64,000 nucleotides of DNA from Vibrio quintilis. Its GTDB lineage: Bacteria > Pseudomonadota > Gammaproteobacteria > Enterobacterales > Vibrionaceae. The position numbers and the translations under genes were made by a program. The notes beneath the pieces are model-generated. The model saw only the letters and a program-made list of their open reading frames with translations. It was not told where the DNA came from and did not search any database. Below are positions 8,348 to 18,307 of this stretch, piece after piece (the stretch's first letter is position 1; each line of letters starts with the position of its first letter). Location of the stretch: contig NZ_AP024898.1 in the NCBI RefSeq assembly GCF_024529975.1, positions 62,001-126,000 of the forward strand. The letters run 5' to 3'.

Positions 8348-10192
8348 ATGGAAACCCTCAGTCAAGCGCTGGATGATGAAAGCGGCCCGGTTGATACTGA
8401 TCCGTCGGCCTCATCTCCAGATTACCTGGCCAGTCTCAGGCTCATCTGGCCTTACTTAACTCATCAACGTTTTAAACTGGTTGCTGCCATCGGTCTGGCA
8501 ACACTATCTGTTGTACTTGAGTTGGTGCCGGTTTATGTCATTTATAGCCTTGCCGGAGAAGTGGTGACTCACCAACTTACATCACAGCATCTGTTAGTCG
8601 ATGGACTGATAGTGATTGGAGCCGTTATTTCAGGTTATGTGCTATTAGGTGTTGCAATGGGTATGTCACATCTGGTGGCATTCGAAGCGATATATCAACT
8701 GAGATTACATATTGCCCGGCATATGGCCGGTTTGCCATTGGGCTATTTTGCTGACCGGCGCAGCGGTGAAGCTAAAAAGCTGGTGATCGATGATCCTGAA
8801 AAGCTGGAACTGGTTGTGGCACATGGTTTGCCGGAAGGCGTGAGTGCCGTTGCGACCTGGCTGGCGGTTTCTGTCTGGTTATTTGTTGTTGACTGGAGAA
8901 TGGCTTTAGCTGTCGTGTTTATTACGCCGGTCTCATTTGTGCTATTAACGCTGGCAATGATGCGTGGCAGCCGGTTTGCCCGGGATTATCAAATGTCCGG
9001 AGAGCGGATGAACTCAGCGATTGTGGAATACCTGAATGGTATGCCGGTGGTGAAAATTTTTAATCGCGCTGGCGAGAGCTTTCGGGAAGCAAGTGAAGCC
9101 GTGCATGAATTTTCAAAAGTTGAGACTCAGTGGGCCCGGGCATATTTACCGGTTGGCGGGACTTTTTTCAGTCTTGTGCTAAGTAATATCGTGTTTATCA
9201 TCCCGGTCGGTGCCTTTTTGATTCTTGACCATAGCTTAGACCTGGTCACCTTATTATTTTTCGTCATTTTGGGTGCCAGCTATAGTCGCCCGTTACTCAA
9301 GGGATTCCATCTTTTTCATGAACTCGCTCATATCAGTATGGGCTCCATGCTGGTTCATGATTTACTGGAAGCGCCTTCCCAGCCTGATAATGGGCAGACG
9401 GTGAATTTGTCCGGATATGACGTGACTTTTGAGCAGGTGTGTTTTGGTTACGATGACGGTAATGATGTACTGCATGATGTCAGTTTCACAGCAAAAGAAG
9501 GTGCGGTCACTGCGCTCGTTGGTCCTTCCGGTTCGGGGAAGAGTACGATCGCTGGCCTGATTCCGCGTTTTTTTGATGTGCGATCCGGAAGCATTTCGAT
9601 CGGTGGCGTTGATATTCGAGACATCGGACTTGAACAGCTGATGGATACGGTGGCTTTTGTTTTTCAGCAGACCATTCTATTTAGCGACACGATTGCCGCC
9701 AATATCCGTTTTGGCAAACCCGATGCCTCAGATACTGAAGTTGAAAATGCCGCCCGGGCGGCTCAGGTACATGAGTTTATTATGGCTTTACCGGATGGTT
9801 ATCAAACACGGATTGGCGATCTCGGACGACAGTTATCTGGCGGAGAGCGTCAGCGGATTGCGATTGCGCGGGCCATTTTGAAAGATGCGCCTGTGATTGT
9901 GCTGGATGAAGCGACTGCCTTTGCGGATCCGGATAATGAGTCTGCAATTCAGTCAGCTATCGAAGCTTTAGCCGAAGGACGTACTCTGATTATTGTTGCC
10001 CACAGGCTTCATACCATTCGTGATGCACAAACGATTGTTGTGACTCAGCAGGGATGTATTGCTGAACAGGGGCAGCATGATGCATTGCTGGAGAACCACG
10101 GGGTTTATGCTCAATTGTGGGCTGATTTCGTGGCTGCCCGGCGGGTTGGTTTCCGGCAGCTTTCTCAGGCAAATACAGATGGAGAAATGTGA
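8348..10192 (+). CDS. Siderophore-type ABC transporter, permease-ATPase half (YbtP/IrtA-like)
   Basis: The N-terminal ~330 residues form a six-helix exporter-fold membrane domain. The C-terminal ATPase has Walker A GPSGSGKST, signature LSGGERQR, Walker B IVLDEATAFADP and an H-loop VAHRL. The DEATAFADP wording is typical of the YbtP/YbtQ and IrtA/IrtB pairs, which have an exporter fold but take up ferric siderophores. The ATG at 8348 is chosen because AAGGAG lies just before it; a GTG at 8342 falls inside that ribosome site. The gene overlaps the next ABC gene by one base (TGATG), so the two should form a heterodimer. The upstream Fur box supports a role in iron. Export of a peptide made by the upstream NRPS is the main alternative. 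Confidence 0.9.
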   Translation: METLSQALDDESGPVDTDPSASSPDYLASLRLIWPYLTHQRFKLVAAIGLATLSVVLELVPVYVIYSLAGEVVTHQLTSQHLLVDGLIVIGAVISGYVLLGVAMGMSHLVAFEAIYQLRLHIARHMAGLPLGYFADRRSGEAKKLVIDDPEKLELVVAHGLPEGVSAVATWLAVSVWLFVVDWRMALAVVFITPVSFVLLTLAMMRGSRFARDYQMSGERMNSAIVEYLNGMPVVKIFNRAGESFREASEAVHEFSKVETQWARAYLPVGGTFFSLVLSNIVFIIPVGAFLILDHSLDLVTLLFFVILGASYSRPLLKGFHLFHELAHISMGSMLVHDLLEAPSQPDNGQTVNLSGYDVTFEQVCFGYDDGNDVLHDVSFTAKEGAVTALVGPSGSGKSTIAGLIPRFFDVRSGSISIGGVDIRDIGLEQLMDTVAFVFQQTILFSDTIAANIRFGKPDASDTEVENAARAAQVHEFIMALPDGYQTRIGDLGRQLSGGERQRIAIARAILKDAPVIVLDEATAFADPDNESAIQSAIEALAEGRTLIIVAHRLHTIRDAQTIVVTQQGCIAEQGQHDALLENHGVYAQLWADFVAARRVGFRQLSQANTDGEM

Positions 10193-12006
10193 TGAACGCA
10201 CATACTACAGAGACAGAATATCGTTCTGATGCTGAAAGTCTGAAACGTATTTGGGCATTAGCCGGGCCAGTCAGGCGTCAGCTTATCAAAGGTATCTTGT
10301 TCCGTTTTGCTCAGTCGTTTTGTCTTGGTCTGGGGTTCGGGGCGGCAATTATGTTAGTCACCGATCTCTGTTCAGCATCTTTTACCCCGACGCTGGCCTG
10401 GGGAATAAAGATGACACTTTTAGCTGCTATTTCTCTGATCGGGCAGGTCGTCTTCAGTTATCTGGCTTCCAGCCATAGCTGGATCGCCAGTTTTAAACTG
10501 GGGAAAGAACTCCGGTTGTCAATGTTGAATCGTTTACGGGAATTACCGCTTGGTTTTCATTTGTCCCGTAACCGGGGTGATACAGTGACGATGCTCACAA
10601 CTGACATGCAGATGGTTGAGACATTTATGAGTGATGGCTTGCCGCGTATCGCTGAAGCATTTGGGTTGCCGGTTGCAGTTTTTTTGTTCCTGCTCTTTCA
10701 GGACTGGGTTATTGCGATATCAGCACTGGCATCCGTTGTGGTTGCGGTTCCGATCTACATATGGACCAGCCGGTATATGGCGCAACTTGGTATTAAACGA
10801 CAGGATATGCAAGCCTCCGCTGCGGCAAAAATGATTGAGTTTGTTCAGGGATTATCTGTGATTCGTTCATTTAACCGTCTGGCTAAAGGAGAAGAAGACT
10901 TTAAGGAAGCTTTAAAAGCCTTCCGTCAGTTATCAATTAATATGGTTGTGCAACTGACGGCACCGTTAGTCGTGTTTGGTCTGGTTTTGATGTTGGGAGC
11001 TCCGGTGATCATCTGGACGGGAGGATGGCGTTACCTTCAGGGAGAAACTGAGTTATCGACAATGATCACGGCAATCATGCTGATTTACGCCTTATACAGT
11101 CCGCTGCTTGGTGTGACAGCTGTGATGGAGCAAACCCGGATGGCTGATGCATCACTGACCCGCATGGATCGGATATTAACTTCGGAACCCCTTCCGGAGC
11201 CTTCCGTACCTGTAGAACCGGATGGGCTGGATATTTCTTTTCACCATGTCAGTTTTGGTTATCAGCTGCAGCCGGTTCTCAAAGATATATCCTTTTCAGT
11301 ACCGGGCGGAAGTATGACTGCTATTGTTGGTCCTTCGGGGGCCGGGAAAAGTACCGTATTGAATCTTTTGCCCCGTTTCTGGGATGTGGATGAAGGTTGT
11401 ATTTCCATTGGTGGCGTTGACGTCCGGGAACTTTCTGCTGAACGGCTTGCAAGTATGATTACCGTGGTTTTCCAGGATGTCTATCTGTTTTCCGGAACGA
11501 TTTTTGACAACATTTCATTCGGTAAACCAGAGGCAACACCTGAAGACGTCGAGTCGGCAGCACGGATTGCTCAGGCTCATGCATTTATTTCCGCTTTACC
11601 TGACGGGTATCAGACCCGGGTTGGAGAAGGTGGGGCGGCTTTATCCGGAGGAGAAAGGCAACGGATTTCAATTGCCAGAGCAATATTAAAAGATGCGCCG
11701 GTTATTTTGCTTGATGAAGCGACGGCGGCCATTGATCCAACCAATGAAAGGGCGTTACAAAAAGCGCTGGCGGCATTAACAGCACATAAAACCCTGATTG
11801 TGGTTGCTCATAAATTATCCACTGTCCGTGAAGCTGACCAGATTATTTGCCTGGATGACGGCCGGATTGTCGAATCTGGCAATCATGATGCGCTGATTGA
11901 ACGCAATGGATTATATTCCCGCTTATGGCATCACTGGACGGCAGCTGCTGAATGGCGTCTCGGAAAATCTGTCGTAAAAGCGAAGAATGTGTTGAACGAA
12001 GTTTAA
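10192..12006 (+). CDS. Siderophore-type ABC transporter, second half (YbtQ/IrtB-like)
   Basis: This is the partner of the preceding gene, with the same layout: about six membrane helices, then an ATPase with Walker A GPSGAGKST, signature LSGGERQR, Walker B ILLDEATAAIDP and H-loop VAHKL. Both halves have complete catalytic motifs, so both ATP sites may be active. Translation is coupled to the upstream gene through the TGATG overlap at 10190-10194. The operon seems to end here, since a hairpin follows at 12118 and then 900 bases without a gene. The substrate is inferred from family and Fur control, not seen directly. Confidence 0.9.
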   Translation: MNAHTTETEYRSDAESLKRIWALAGPVRRQLIKGILFRFAQSFCLGLGFGAAIMLVTDLCSASFTPTLAWGIKMTLLAAISLIGQVVFSYLASSHSWIASFKLGKELRLSMLNRLRELPLGFHLSRNRGDTVTMLTTDMQMVETFMSDGLPRIAEAFGLPVAVFLFLLFQDWVIAISALASVVVAVPIYIWTSRYMAQLGIKRQDMQASAAAKMIEFVQGLSVIRSFNRLAKGEEDFKEALKAFRQLSINMVVQLTAPLVVFGLVLMLGAPVIIWTGGWRYLQGETELSTMITAIMLIYALYSPLLGVTAVMEQTRMADASLTRMDRILTSEPLPEPSVPVEPDGLDISFHHVSFGYQLQPVLKDISFSVPGGSMTAIVGPSGAGKSTVLNLLPRFWDVDEGCISIGGVDVRELSAERLASMITVVFQDVYLFSGTIFDNISFGKPEATPEDVESAARIAQAHAFISALPDGYQTRVGEGGAALSGGERQRISIARAILKDAPVILLDEATAAIDPTNERALQKALAALTAHKTLIVVAHKLSTVREADQIICLDDGRIVESGNHDALIERNGLYSRLWHHWTAAAEWRLGKSVVKAKNVLNEV

Positions 12007-12117
12007 ACAGAGCTTGCTCAGATTGCTTGGGTATATATTGGATTTACCAGTTTCATGACATTTGATTTTCTTTTTGTGCTTTTTTGTAATGGGAGAGAGT
12101 GTGTATTTTTACAGGGT

Positions 12118-12149
12118 GATGAGTAAGGATAAATAGTTCATTACTCATC
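12118..12149 (+). terminator. Hairpin after the ABC operon
   Basis: GATGAGTAA and TTACTCATC form a perfect 9-bp stem around a 14-base loop, followed by ATTTTGTG. The T run is weak, so it may be a terminator or only an inverted repeat. Confidence 0.45.
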
Positions 12150-12717
12150 ATTTTGTGTAAATTTAATCGATAGTCAGAAAATGATGAATAATGTCTTTTA
12201 ACGGTGAATTCAATGTAGTATCCATATCGTTTGAGGCTTTATGGATATTTTCTTTTGGTTGGCCTGTTGTTCGCGTCAGGAATGAATCGGGTTTATATAA
12301 CTTGTTGTATTTTAATTGTTATTCATAAATGTAAGATGAAATTGAAGCACTAAAAAATTATTCATGAAGCATGTTTTTTTATTTTTTAAAGAGTAGAATT
12401 ATTCGGGTGTTTTTAAGCGGTTATCTGTTCTGACTCTTTATTTAAGATGTAACTTTGTTATATAAACTACAGGTCAAATATATTTATATATTGAATGAAT
12501 ATTGAGTGAATCGTCAGTGTGAACAGAGAAAGTGTTTTCAGAGAAGAAAGTTTGATAGTCGTCAACTTATTTCAGATGCCTGACCATTTTATTGTCTTAA
12601 TATTGGGCAACTCTGATTTCCGTCTGGTTATCTCAATCCTGAATCAGTAAAAAATTTCCACTTAAAAATAACAGAAAAAACCAGCATCAGTGTGATTCAG
12701 TTTTCAGGTGGTGGTTA
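12150..12717. other. AT-rich intergenic region without a recognised gene
   Basis: This stretch between the ABC operon and the emrA-like gene is AT-rich. I see no convincing reading frame, RNA gene or operator. The rest of the gap is filled by the repeat element at 12718-12894. Confidence 0.5.
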
Positions 12718-12894
12718 TATACCCAAGCAACCTGAAGACGCATGATTCAGCTTACGCCCTGCGGGTGAGTTTGTCAGGCTCTGATACGGCGTGACTGATT
12801 TTCAACGTAGAATGACTCTATCTTCAAATCAGTGCCTTGTCTCAGAACCTGACAAATCTCACTGAAACCTGCATCTTCAGGTTGTTCGGGTATA
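12718..12894. repeat. Full 177-bp copy of the TATACCC inverted-end repeat
   Basis: The element starts TATACCCAAGCAACCTGAAG and ends CTTCAGGTTGTTCGGGTATA, so its ends are inverted repeats. The interior (GGTGAGTTTGTC, GATACGGCGTGACTG, CAACGTAGAATGACTC) is shared with the copies at 24396 and 59722. Its length is identical to the 24396 copy. It lies just upstream of the emrA-like gene. Confidence 0.85.
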
Positions 12895-12954
12895 AAAAGC
12901 CTTCGGCACCAGGGCTACATTCTGGTGATGAATAACAGATATATTGAGGTTTTA

Positions 12955-14184
12955 ATGGCTACAGAAAATACAGAACAAAATGAAAATACTCAGCAGAATA
13001 ATAATGAACAATCTGGTCATGATGTGCCATCTGCTGCTCCACCGGGAAAACGGAAAAAAAGTTTACTCATATTTGTTTTCATCCTGTGTGTGATCGCTGG
13101 TGGTACCACTGGCTGGTATTACCTGTTCGAAATGGGTTATGTGAAAACTGAGGATGCATATGTGGATGGTAATCTGGTTCAGATAACTCCTCAGCTGGTC
13201 GGAACAGTGACCCGAATCGGTGTTGATGATGGTGATTATGTTCAGCAGGGAAATGAGCTGGTGCGTTTTGACCCGAGTGATGAAGATATTGCGGTTCAGA
13301 CTGCCAAAGCAAATCTGGCTCAAGTGGTTCGGAAAGTCCGTTCATTGTTTAATAATGTTGAGCAGGCAAAAGCGGTTGTTGCTCAAAAAGAAATCGCTCT
13401 TAAGAAAGCCAAGACCGACTATCACCGAAGACAGGAAATGGTGAAATCAGGTGGCTTATCCCGGGAAGAACTGAGCCATGCAAAAGATACGGTTGATTCG
13501 ATGCATAAAGCCTTGCTTGTAGCGATTCAGCAACTGAAATCACAGGAAGCGATGACTTATAACACTAACGTTGAATCTCATCCTTTGGTCCGCACTGCTG
13601 CTGCCCAGTTACGTAAAACCTATTTGAATCAGTTGAGAACCCGGGTTGTTGCACCAGTATCCGGATATATTGCCCAGCGTAATATTCAGGTTGGACAACG
13701 TGTTAATCCGGGAGCTGCACTGATGGCTGTTGTGCCTTTGAATCAGGTATGGGTTGACGCGAACTTTAAAGAAACGCAAATGAGAGACATGCGGATAGGA
13801 CAAAAGGTTACACTGATTTCTGATCTTTATGGTGATGAAGTTCAATTTCATGGTGTGATTGAAAGTCTGGGGATTGGGACTGGTAGTGCCTTCTCTTTAT
13901 TGCCCGCACAAAATGCAACAGGTAACTGGATTAAGGTGGTTCAGCGATTGCCGGTCCGTATCAAACTGCAAGAGGATGAGTTAATGAAACATCCGTTGCG
14001 GATTGGATTGTCAATGCAGGTCAATGTTGATGTGAAAGATCAACAGGGAAGATTGTTGTCTGACGTTTCACCAGCCTCTCCAAGATACCAAACCGATATT
14101 TATCAGGAACAGTTATCCGGTGTTGAAAGAATCATTCAGGAAATTGTTAAATCCAATGATATTGCAAATCATAAGGATTCATAA
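12955..14184 (+). CDS. HlyD/EmrA-family membrane fusion protein
   Basis: This is the periplasmic adaptor of a tripartite efflux pump. A polar Q/N-rich N-terminus precedes one membrane helix (about residues 37-57). A biotinyl-lipoyl-like half motif (YVDGNLVQITPQLVGTV), a long helical hairpin and the second half (VVAPVSGYIAQRNIQVGQ) follow, then a beta-barrel domain. Size and order match EmrA. The ATG at 12955 is used because TGAGG precedes it; the frame also permits an ATG at 12925. The stop overlaps the start of the emrB-like gene by one base, so the two proteins are made together and should work with a TolC-type outer-membrane channel that is not in the window. Substrates are unknown. Confidence 0.9.
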   Translation: MATENTEQNENTQQNNNEQSGHDVPSAAPPGKRKKSLLIFVFILCVIAGGTTGWYYLFEMGYVKTEDAYVDGNLVQITPQLVGTVTRIGVDDGDYVQQGNELVRFDPSDEDIAVQTAKANLAQVVRKVRSLFNNVEQAKAVVAQKEIALKKAKTDYHRRQEMVKSGGLSREELSHAKDTVDSMHKALLVAIQQLKSQEAMTYNTNVESHPLVRTAAAQLRKTYLNQLRTRVVAPVSGYIAQRNIQVGQRVNPGAALMAVVPLNQVWVDANFKETQMRDMRIGQKVTLISDLYGDEVQFHGVIESLGIGTGSAFSLLPAQNATGNWIKVVQRLPVRIKLQEDELMKHPLRIGLSMQVNVDVKDQQGRLLSDVSPASPRYQTDIYQEQLSGVERIIQEIVKSNDIANHKDS

Positions 14185-15680
14185 TGAATGAAGATCAAGG
14201 TTTTCGTCCTGCAAATTTTTCACTGTGCGTGTTTGCAATTTCACTGGGTGTATTTATGCAGGTACTGGATAGTACGATTGCAAATGTTTCCCTGTCGACC
14301 ATTGCAGGAAATATGGGAGTCAGTCTGAATCAGGGAACCTGGGTTATTACTTCATTTACTGTGTGTAACGCGATCGGTTTACCTGTGACTGCCTGGTTGA
14401 GCCGGCAAATTGGTGAGGTTCATCTGTATGTTGGCTCTCTGGCTATCTTTGTCATTACTTCGTTTTTATGTGGTATCTCTCAGTCAATGACCGAGCTGGT
14501 TATGTTCAGGGCGCTTCAGGGGTTGGCTTCCGCACCTTTATATCCGATGAGTCAGGTTCTGCTGATGTCTATTTTTCCCAGAGATAAAAGGCCGATGGCT
14601 TTAGCATTACTGGGAATGGTTGCCGTTGTTGGCCCGATTGTTGGACCTATTTTAGGTGGATGGCTGACTTATAATTACACCTGGCCATGGATATTCTTTA
14701 TTAATATACCAATTGGTATTTTCACGATTTCAGTGGTTCTCAGTCAGATGAAAGAACGTCCGCATGAACCTCAGAAGTCCCGGTTAGATTATGTTGGCTT
14801 TGTCGGACTGGCACTTGGTGTCGGAGTTTTACAGGTGGTTCTGGATAAAGGGAATGACCTTGACTGGTTTAGTAATTTCTGGATTATCGCCGGTTCCGTA
14901 TTTGCGTTGGTGATGCTGGTATTCACTGTGATTTGGGAGCTGACGGATAAAGCACCGATTGTCAATCTGCGTTTATTCAGTAACTGGAATTTTTGCTTTG
15001 GTACTCTGTTGCTGACTTTGGGTTATGCCGGTTTCTTTAGTATTAACCTGATTTTACCGCAATGGCTGCAAAGCCAGATGGGATATACCGCATTATGGGC
15101 CGGGCTTGCTGTTGCCCCGATGGGCATTATACCGATATTTCTATCACCAATTCTGGGGAAAATCGGTAACCGCCTGGATATGAGAAAATTGTCTGCGATG
15201 GCGTTTGTTGTGATTGCATTGAGTTGTTATATCCGTGCAACATTTAATCATTCTGTTGACTTTCAGTCGATTGCCTGGGTACAGCTATTTATGGGAATTG
15301 GTATTTCTCTGTTCTTTATGCCGATCACGAATATCTTACTTGCGGAGTTATCCGGGCCGGAAATTGCGGATGCTGCATCTCTGTCAACATTTATCCGGAC
15401 GATCGGGGCCAGCTTCGCATCATCGCTGACAACCTGGATATGGACGAGAAATGCCAGCGTGCATCATTCGATTCTGGCTGAACAAATCTCACCGTATAAT
15501 CCTCAGGCCGCTTCGGTGGTGCAAAGTGGTTCTACATCAACTCTGGCTTATACAAACCAAATTGTGACACAACAGAGTTATATGTTGTCTACAATTGACC
15601 TGTTCCAGATACTGATGTGGTTGTTTGTTTTCCTGATTCCATTTCTGTTTATTACCCGTCCTGTAAAAGCGCACCATTAA
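14184..15680 (+). CDS. DHA2-family MFS drug exporter (EmrB-like)
   Basis: The 498-residue protein has about 14 membrane helices and the DHA2/EmrB hallmarks: FMQVLDSTIANVSLSTIAG near the N-terminus, the GxWLSRQIGEVHLYV loop between helices 2 and 3, and GPIVGPILGGWL (motif C of proton antiporters) in helix 5. With the upstream adaptor it should form an EmrAB-type proton-driven pump. The start overlaps the adaptor's stop. A long hairpin at 15693 follows. The substrate cannot be deduced. Confidence 0.92.
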   Translation: MNEDQGFRPANFSLCVFAISLGVFMQVLDSTIANVSLSTIAGNMGVSLNQGTWVITSFTVCNAIGLPVTAWLSRQIGEVHLYVGSLAIFVITSFLCGISQSMTELVMFRALQGLASAPLYPMSQVLLMSIFPRDKRPMALALLGMVAVVGPIVGPILGGWLTYNYTWPWIFFINIPIGIFTISVVLSQMKERPHEPQKSRLDYVGFVGLALGVGVLQVVLDKGNDLDWFSNFWIIAGSVFALVMLVFTVIWELTDKAPIVNLRLFSNWNFCFGTLLLTLGYAGFFSINLILPQWLQSQMGYTALWAGLAVAPMGIIPIFLSPILGKIGNRLDMRKLSAMAFVVIALSCYIRATFNHSVDFQSIAWVQLFMGIGISLFFMPITNILLAELSGPEIADAASLSTFIRTIGASFASSLTTWIWTRNASVHHSILAEQISPYNPQAASVVQSGSTSTLAYTNQIVTQQSYMLSTIDLFQILMWLFVFLIPFLFITRPVKAHH

Positions 15681-15692
15681 TTCTCTTTGCTT

Positions 15693-15718
15693 CGACAGGT
15701 CTGTGTTCAGACCTGTCG
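15693..15718 (+). terminator. Hairpin after emrAB-like genes
   Basis: CGACAGGTCTG and CAGACCTGTCG form an 11-bp perfect stem with a TGTT loop 13 bases after the emrB-like stop. The tract that follows (GTTGCTTTCG) is not a pure T run. Confidence 0.6.
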
Positions 15719-15821
15719 GTTGCTTTCGTGATGAACATGGCAGTTTACTGGTTTTCAGGCTATTTTTTAAGAAAGCCTTTTATATGAAGCTGGTAAGTGA
15801 AAATGCCTGAGGATATAAGTC

Positions 15822-16739
15822 ATGAGATGCATGTGCGCACTATACGCACAATTCCTGTTACTGCTTCTTTCATTCAGTTCTGCAGCGAGTGTTAAGCCTG
15901 CTGAAATCGTTTATCCGGTGAAAAAATCTGAAATGGATCACCGGTTCAATGATGTGATTGAACTGATTGATACGGCTCTGCAAAAAACACTCAGTACTGA
16001 TGGCCCTTACATTTTGCGTCCTGCCCGTATTTATATGTCCTGGAAACGTTCTTTGGAAGAAATCAAACAAGGGAGGGAGTTAAACCTCATCTGGGGGGTG
16101 CCCACCCGGGATAATCTCAGGCATCTTTTACCAGTCCGTATTCCGTTAAGAAAAGGGTTACCTGGCTACCATCTGCTTTTAATTCATAAAGATCATCAGG
16201 TTAAATTTGCGAAAATAGGCTCTCAGGCTTCGCTCAGGCAGTTACGTCCGGGATTGTGGGTTAATAGTACTGATGTGGATATTTTCCGGCTGAATGGATT
16301 TGATGTGATTGAAGGTAACAGCTACGAGGGCTTGTTTAAAATGCTGATGTTCAGACGACTAGACTATCTTCCCCGCAGCGTCAATGAGGTATTTAAGGAG
16401 TTCAGCCAACGAGCAAAGGAATTTCCCCGGATGGCGGTAGAAGAAACACTGGTAGTTTATTACCCTCTTCCCCTGTTTCTTTTGGTGAGTAAAGATTATC
16501 CGGAATTAGCGAAGCGGCTGGAAAAAGGACTGAATTTTATGGTAAATGATGGCAGTTTTGACCGGATTTTTTATAAGTATCATCGTCAGGGTATTGAACA
16601 GGTGAATTTCAGTCACCGGAAAGTCATCAGAATGCTTAACCCGCTTCTGCCAAACGAAATAATTCCGTTTGACAGAGAGAAGTTATGGCTGGATGTAACG
16701 GATCCGGAATCCCTTCTTTCAGGACCGGATATTCAGTGA
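15822..16739 (+). CDS. Periplasmic substrate-binding-like protein of unknown ligand
   Basis: The 305-residue product has a signal peptide (hydrophobic stretch LLLLLSFSSAAS, cleavage near residue 24). The remaining chain resembles stand-alone family-3 solute-binding folds: the LRHLLPVRIPLRKGL segment, a hinge near VNSTDVDIFRLNG, and the late FMVNDGSFDRIFYKYH segment typical of these proteins. No transporter genes adjoin it, so it may be a sensor or orphan rather than part of an ABC importer. GAGG lies 8 bases before the ATG. The family call is by overall pattern and the ligand is unknown. Confidence 0.65.
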   Translation: MRCMCALYAQFLLLLLSFSSAASVKPAEIVYPVKKSEMDHRFNDVIELIDTALQKTLSTDGPYILRPARIYMSWKRSLEEIKQGRELNLIWGVPTRDNLRHLLPVRIPLRKGLPGYHLLLIHKDHQVKFAKIGSQASLRQLRPGLWVNSTDVDIFRLNGFDVIEGNSYEGLFKMLMFRRLDYLPRSVNEVFKEFSQRAKEFPRMAVEETLVVYYPLPLFLLVSKDYPELAKRLEKGLNFMVNDGSFDRIFYKYHRQGIEQVNFSHRKVIRMLNPLLPNEIIPFDREKLWLDVTDPESLLSGPDIQ

Positions 16740-16747
16740 ATGGTTTG

Positions 16748-17992
16748 TCAGCCTAAAGATGGCAAAACGTTCAGAGTAATCAGACACTGAGCAAAGATAA
16801 TTAATATGCCGGCCAGTGTAACCAGATTCAGGACAGATTTCCCGCCCCGGACCTGATAGGTTGCGCCTGAATTGATGTTTGCAGCCTGAGTGGTTGTATT
16901 TTCTGAATCATGGGCTCTTCTTACTTTATGAATCATCGCAACCGGAAGAAAAATCGCCAGTATAGTCAATGCGATAGCTGCGTATCCCAGCGCCATAATA
17001 AACCCCTGAGGATAGAACAAAGCGAAACACATCGGTGGAATAAAAGTAATGAGAGCCGGGTAAATCCGGTTCTGTTTACCGCCGGTTTTTTTCTTTAATG
17101 TGTCGCCAAGAAATTCGAATAAACCCAGACTCACTCCTAAAAATGAAGTCAGTAAGGCTAAGTCAGCAAATACACCAATGATTTGGTTAAGCTGGCTGAA
17201 GTGTACTTTTGATGACAGGGCTCCAATTAATGCGCTGAGCCGGTGATGATGGGATAATTCTTCCTGACTAATGACGCCCAGTGTAACAATTTGCCAGAAA
17301 ATGTAGATAACCAGCGGAATTGCTGAACCGAAAATGATGGCCTTTTTTAATGCACGGGTGTCGCCATCCAGATAGTTGACGATAGCAGGAATACTGCCAT
17401 GAAAGCCAAATGAGGTGAAAATGACCGGGATAGCCGCAATCACCAATCCCTGTTTCAGGGGCATATCTAACAGGTAAGATTCGGTCACATTGGGTGTCAG
17501 GAAGAAAAGTACAGTCACCATGGCAACCAGTTTTGCCAGAAACAATAAGCGATTAAAGTGATCGACAGTTTTGGTGCCGATTGTAACAACAAAGCTCACG
17601 ATCAGGGTGAAAATGACGGTTGATTCTGTCTCCGTCAGCTGAATTCCTGCGAGCTGTGAGATTCGTTCACTGAACTGGGAACCGCCGCCGGCAATATAAG
17701 CTGCGCACAGCGCATAAAACAGAAACAACATGGCAAAACCAGCGATCCACTGACCTTTATATCCAAGAAATTGTTTGGTTAATGTGTGTAATGTTGCATT
17801 TGCCGGGGCATGTTGGTGCAGTTCCAGCATTAATAATGCGGTATAGGTCATCAAAGCCCAGAGGGCCAGCATGATCAACAAAGCCGTTGAGAAACCAATT
17901 CCGGCAGATGCCAGAGGGAGTGCCAGCATGCCGGCACCGATGGTTGTACCGGCAATGATCAGTGTACTGCCAAAGATCTTAGATTGAAGCAT
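16748..17992 (-). CDS. tyrP: Tyrosine-specific proton symporter TyrP
   Basis: The 414-residue protein has about 11 membrane helices and the aromatic amino acid permease (HAAAP) start IIAGTTIGAGMLALPLASAG. The following WALMTYTALLMLELHQH closely matches E. coli TyrP rather than Mtr. A TyrR box pair lies about 130-165 bases upstream, which supports tyrosine control. The gene ends 9 bases from the end of the convergent binding-protein gene. Confidence 0.9.
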   Translation of the reverse strand: MLQSKIFGSTLIIAGTTIGAGMLALPLASAGIGFSTALLIMLALWALMTYTALLMLELHQHAPANATLHTLTKQFLGYKGQWIAGFAMLFLFYALCAAYIAGGGSQFSERISQLAGIQLTETESTVIFTLIVSFVVTIGTKTVDHFNRLLFLAKLVAMVTVLFFLTPNVTESYLLDMPLKQGLVIAAIPVIFTSFGFHGSIPAIVNYLDGDTRALKKAIIFGSAIPLVIYIFWQIVTLGVISQEELSHHHRLSALIGALSSKVHFSQLNQIIGVFADLALLTSFLGVSLGLFEFLGDTLKKKTGGKQNRIYPALITFIPPMCFALFYPQGFIMALGYAAIALTILAIFLPVAMIHKVRRAHDSENTTTQAANINSGATYQVRGGKSVLNLVTLAGILIIFAQCLITLNVLPSLG

Positions 17993-18118
17993 TGTATAAT
18001 TATCTTTACAAAAATGTGATTGGTTTTATATAGTTCACACTAGAAATAAACATTTATAACGTGATTTATAGGAGTTACATTCGATTATTCAGCATTTTTA
18101 TTTGCTGATCAAGCATTG

Positions 18119-18157
18119 TGTAAAAACAAAATACCAATGTGTAATTTATATTTTACA
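18119..18157 (-). promoter_or_regulatory. Probable TyrR box pair upstream of tyrP
   Basis: TGTAATTTATATTTTACA at 18140-18157 fits the strong TyrR box TGTAAA-N6-TTTACA with one mismatch. A weaker half box, TGTAAAAACAAAATACCA, lies at 18119-18136. A strong and weak pair in tandem is also the known arrangement at E. coli tyrP. Confidence 0.7.
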
Positions 18158-18180
18158 TTTTGGTTTTTCCTGTTTCTGTA

Positions 18181-18199
18181 CGGATCATTTTGAGATCCG
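18181..18199. promoter_or_regulatory. Inverted repeat between tyrP and the small gene
   Basis: CGGATC and GATCCG flank a 7-base AT-rich spacer. The site lies about 110 bases before the small gene at 18308 and could be an operator for it. No known regulator is recognised. Confidence 0.35.
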
Positions 18200-18307
18200 C
18201 ATCTACGAATTTCTCAATTGGCCTTTTCGTATTCAAATATCTGTCATATAAATTGATTAAAAAGGACAACAGACTCAATGTTTGTCTGGTAATTAAAAGG
18301 AGGTCAT

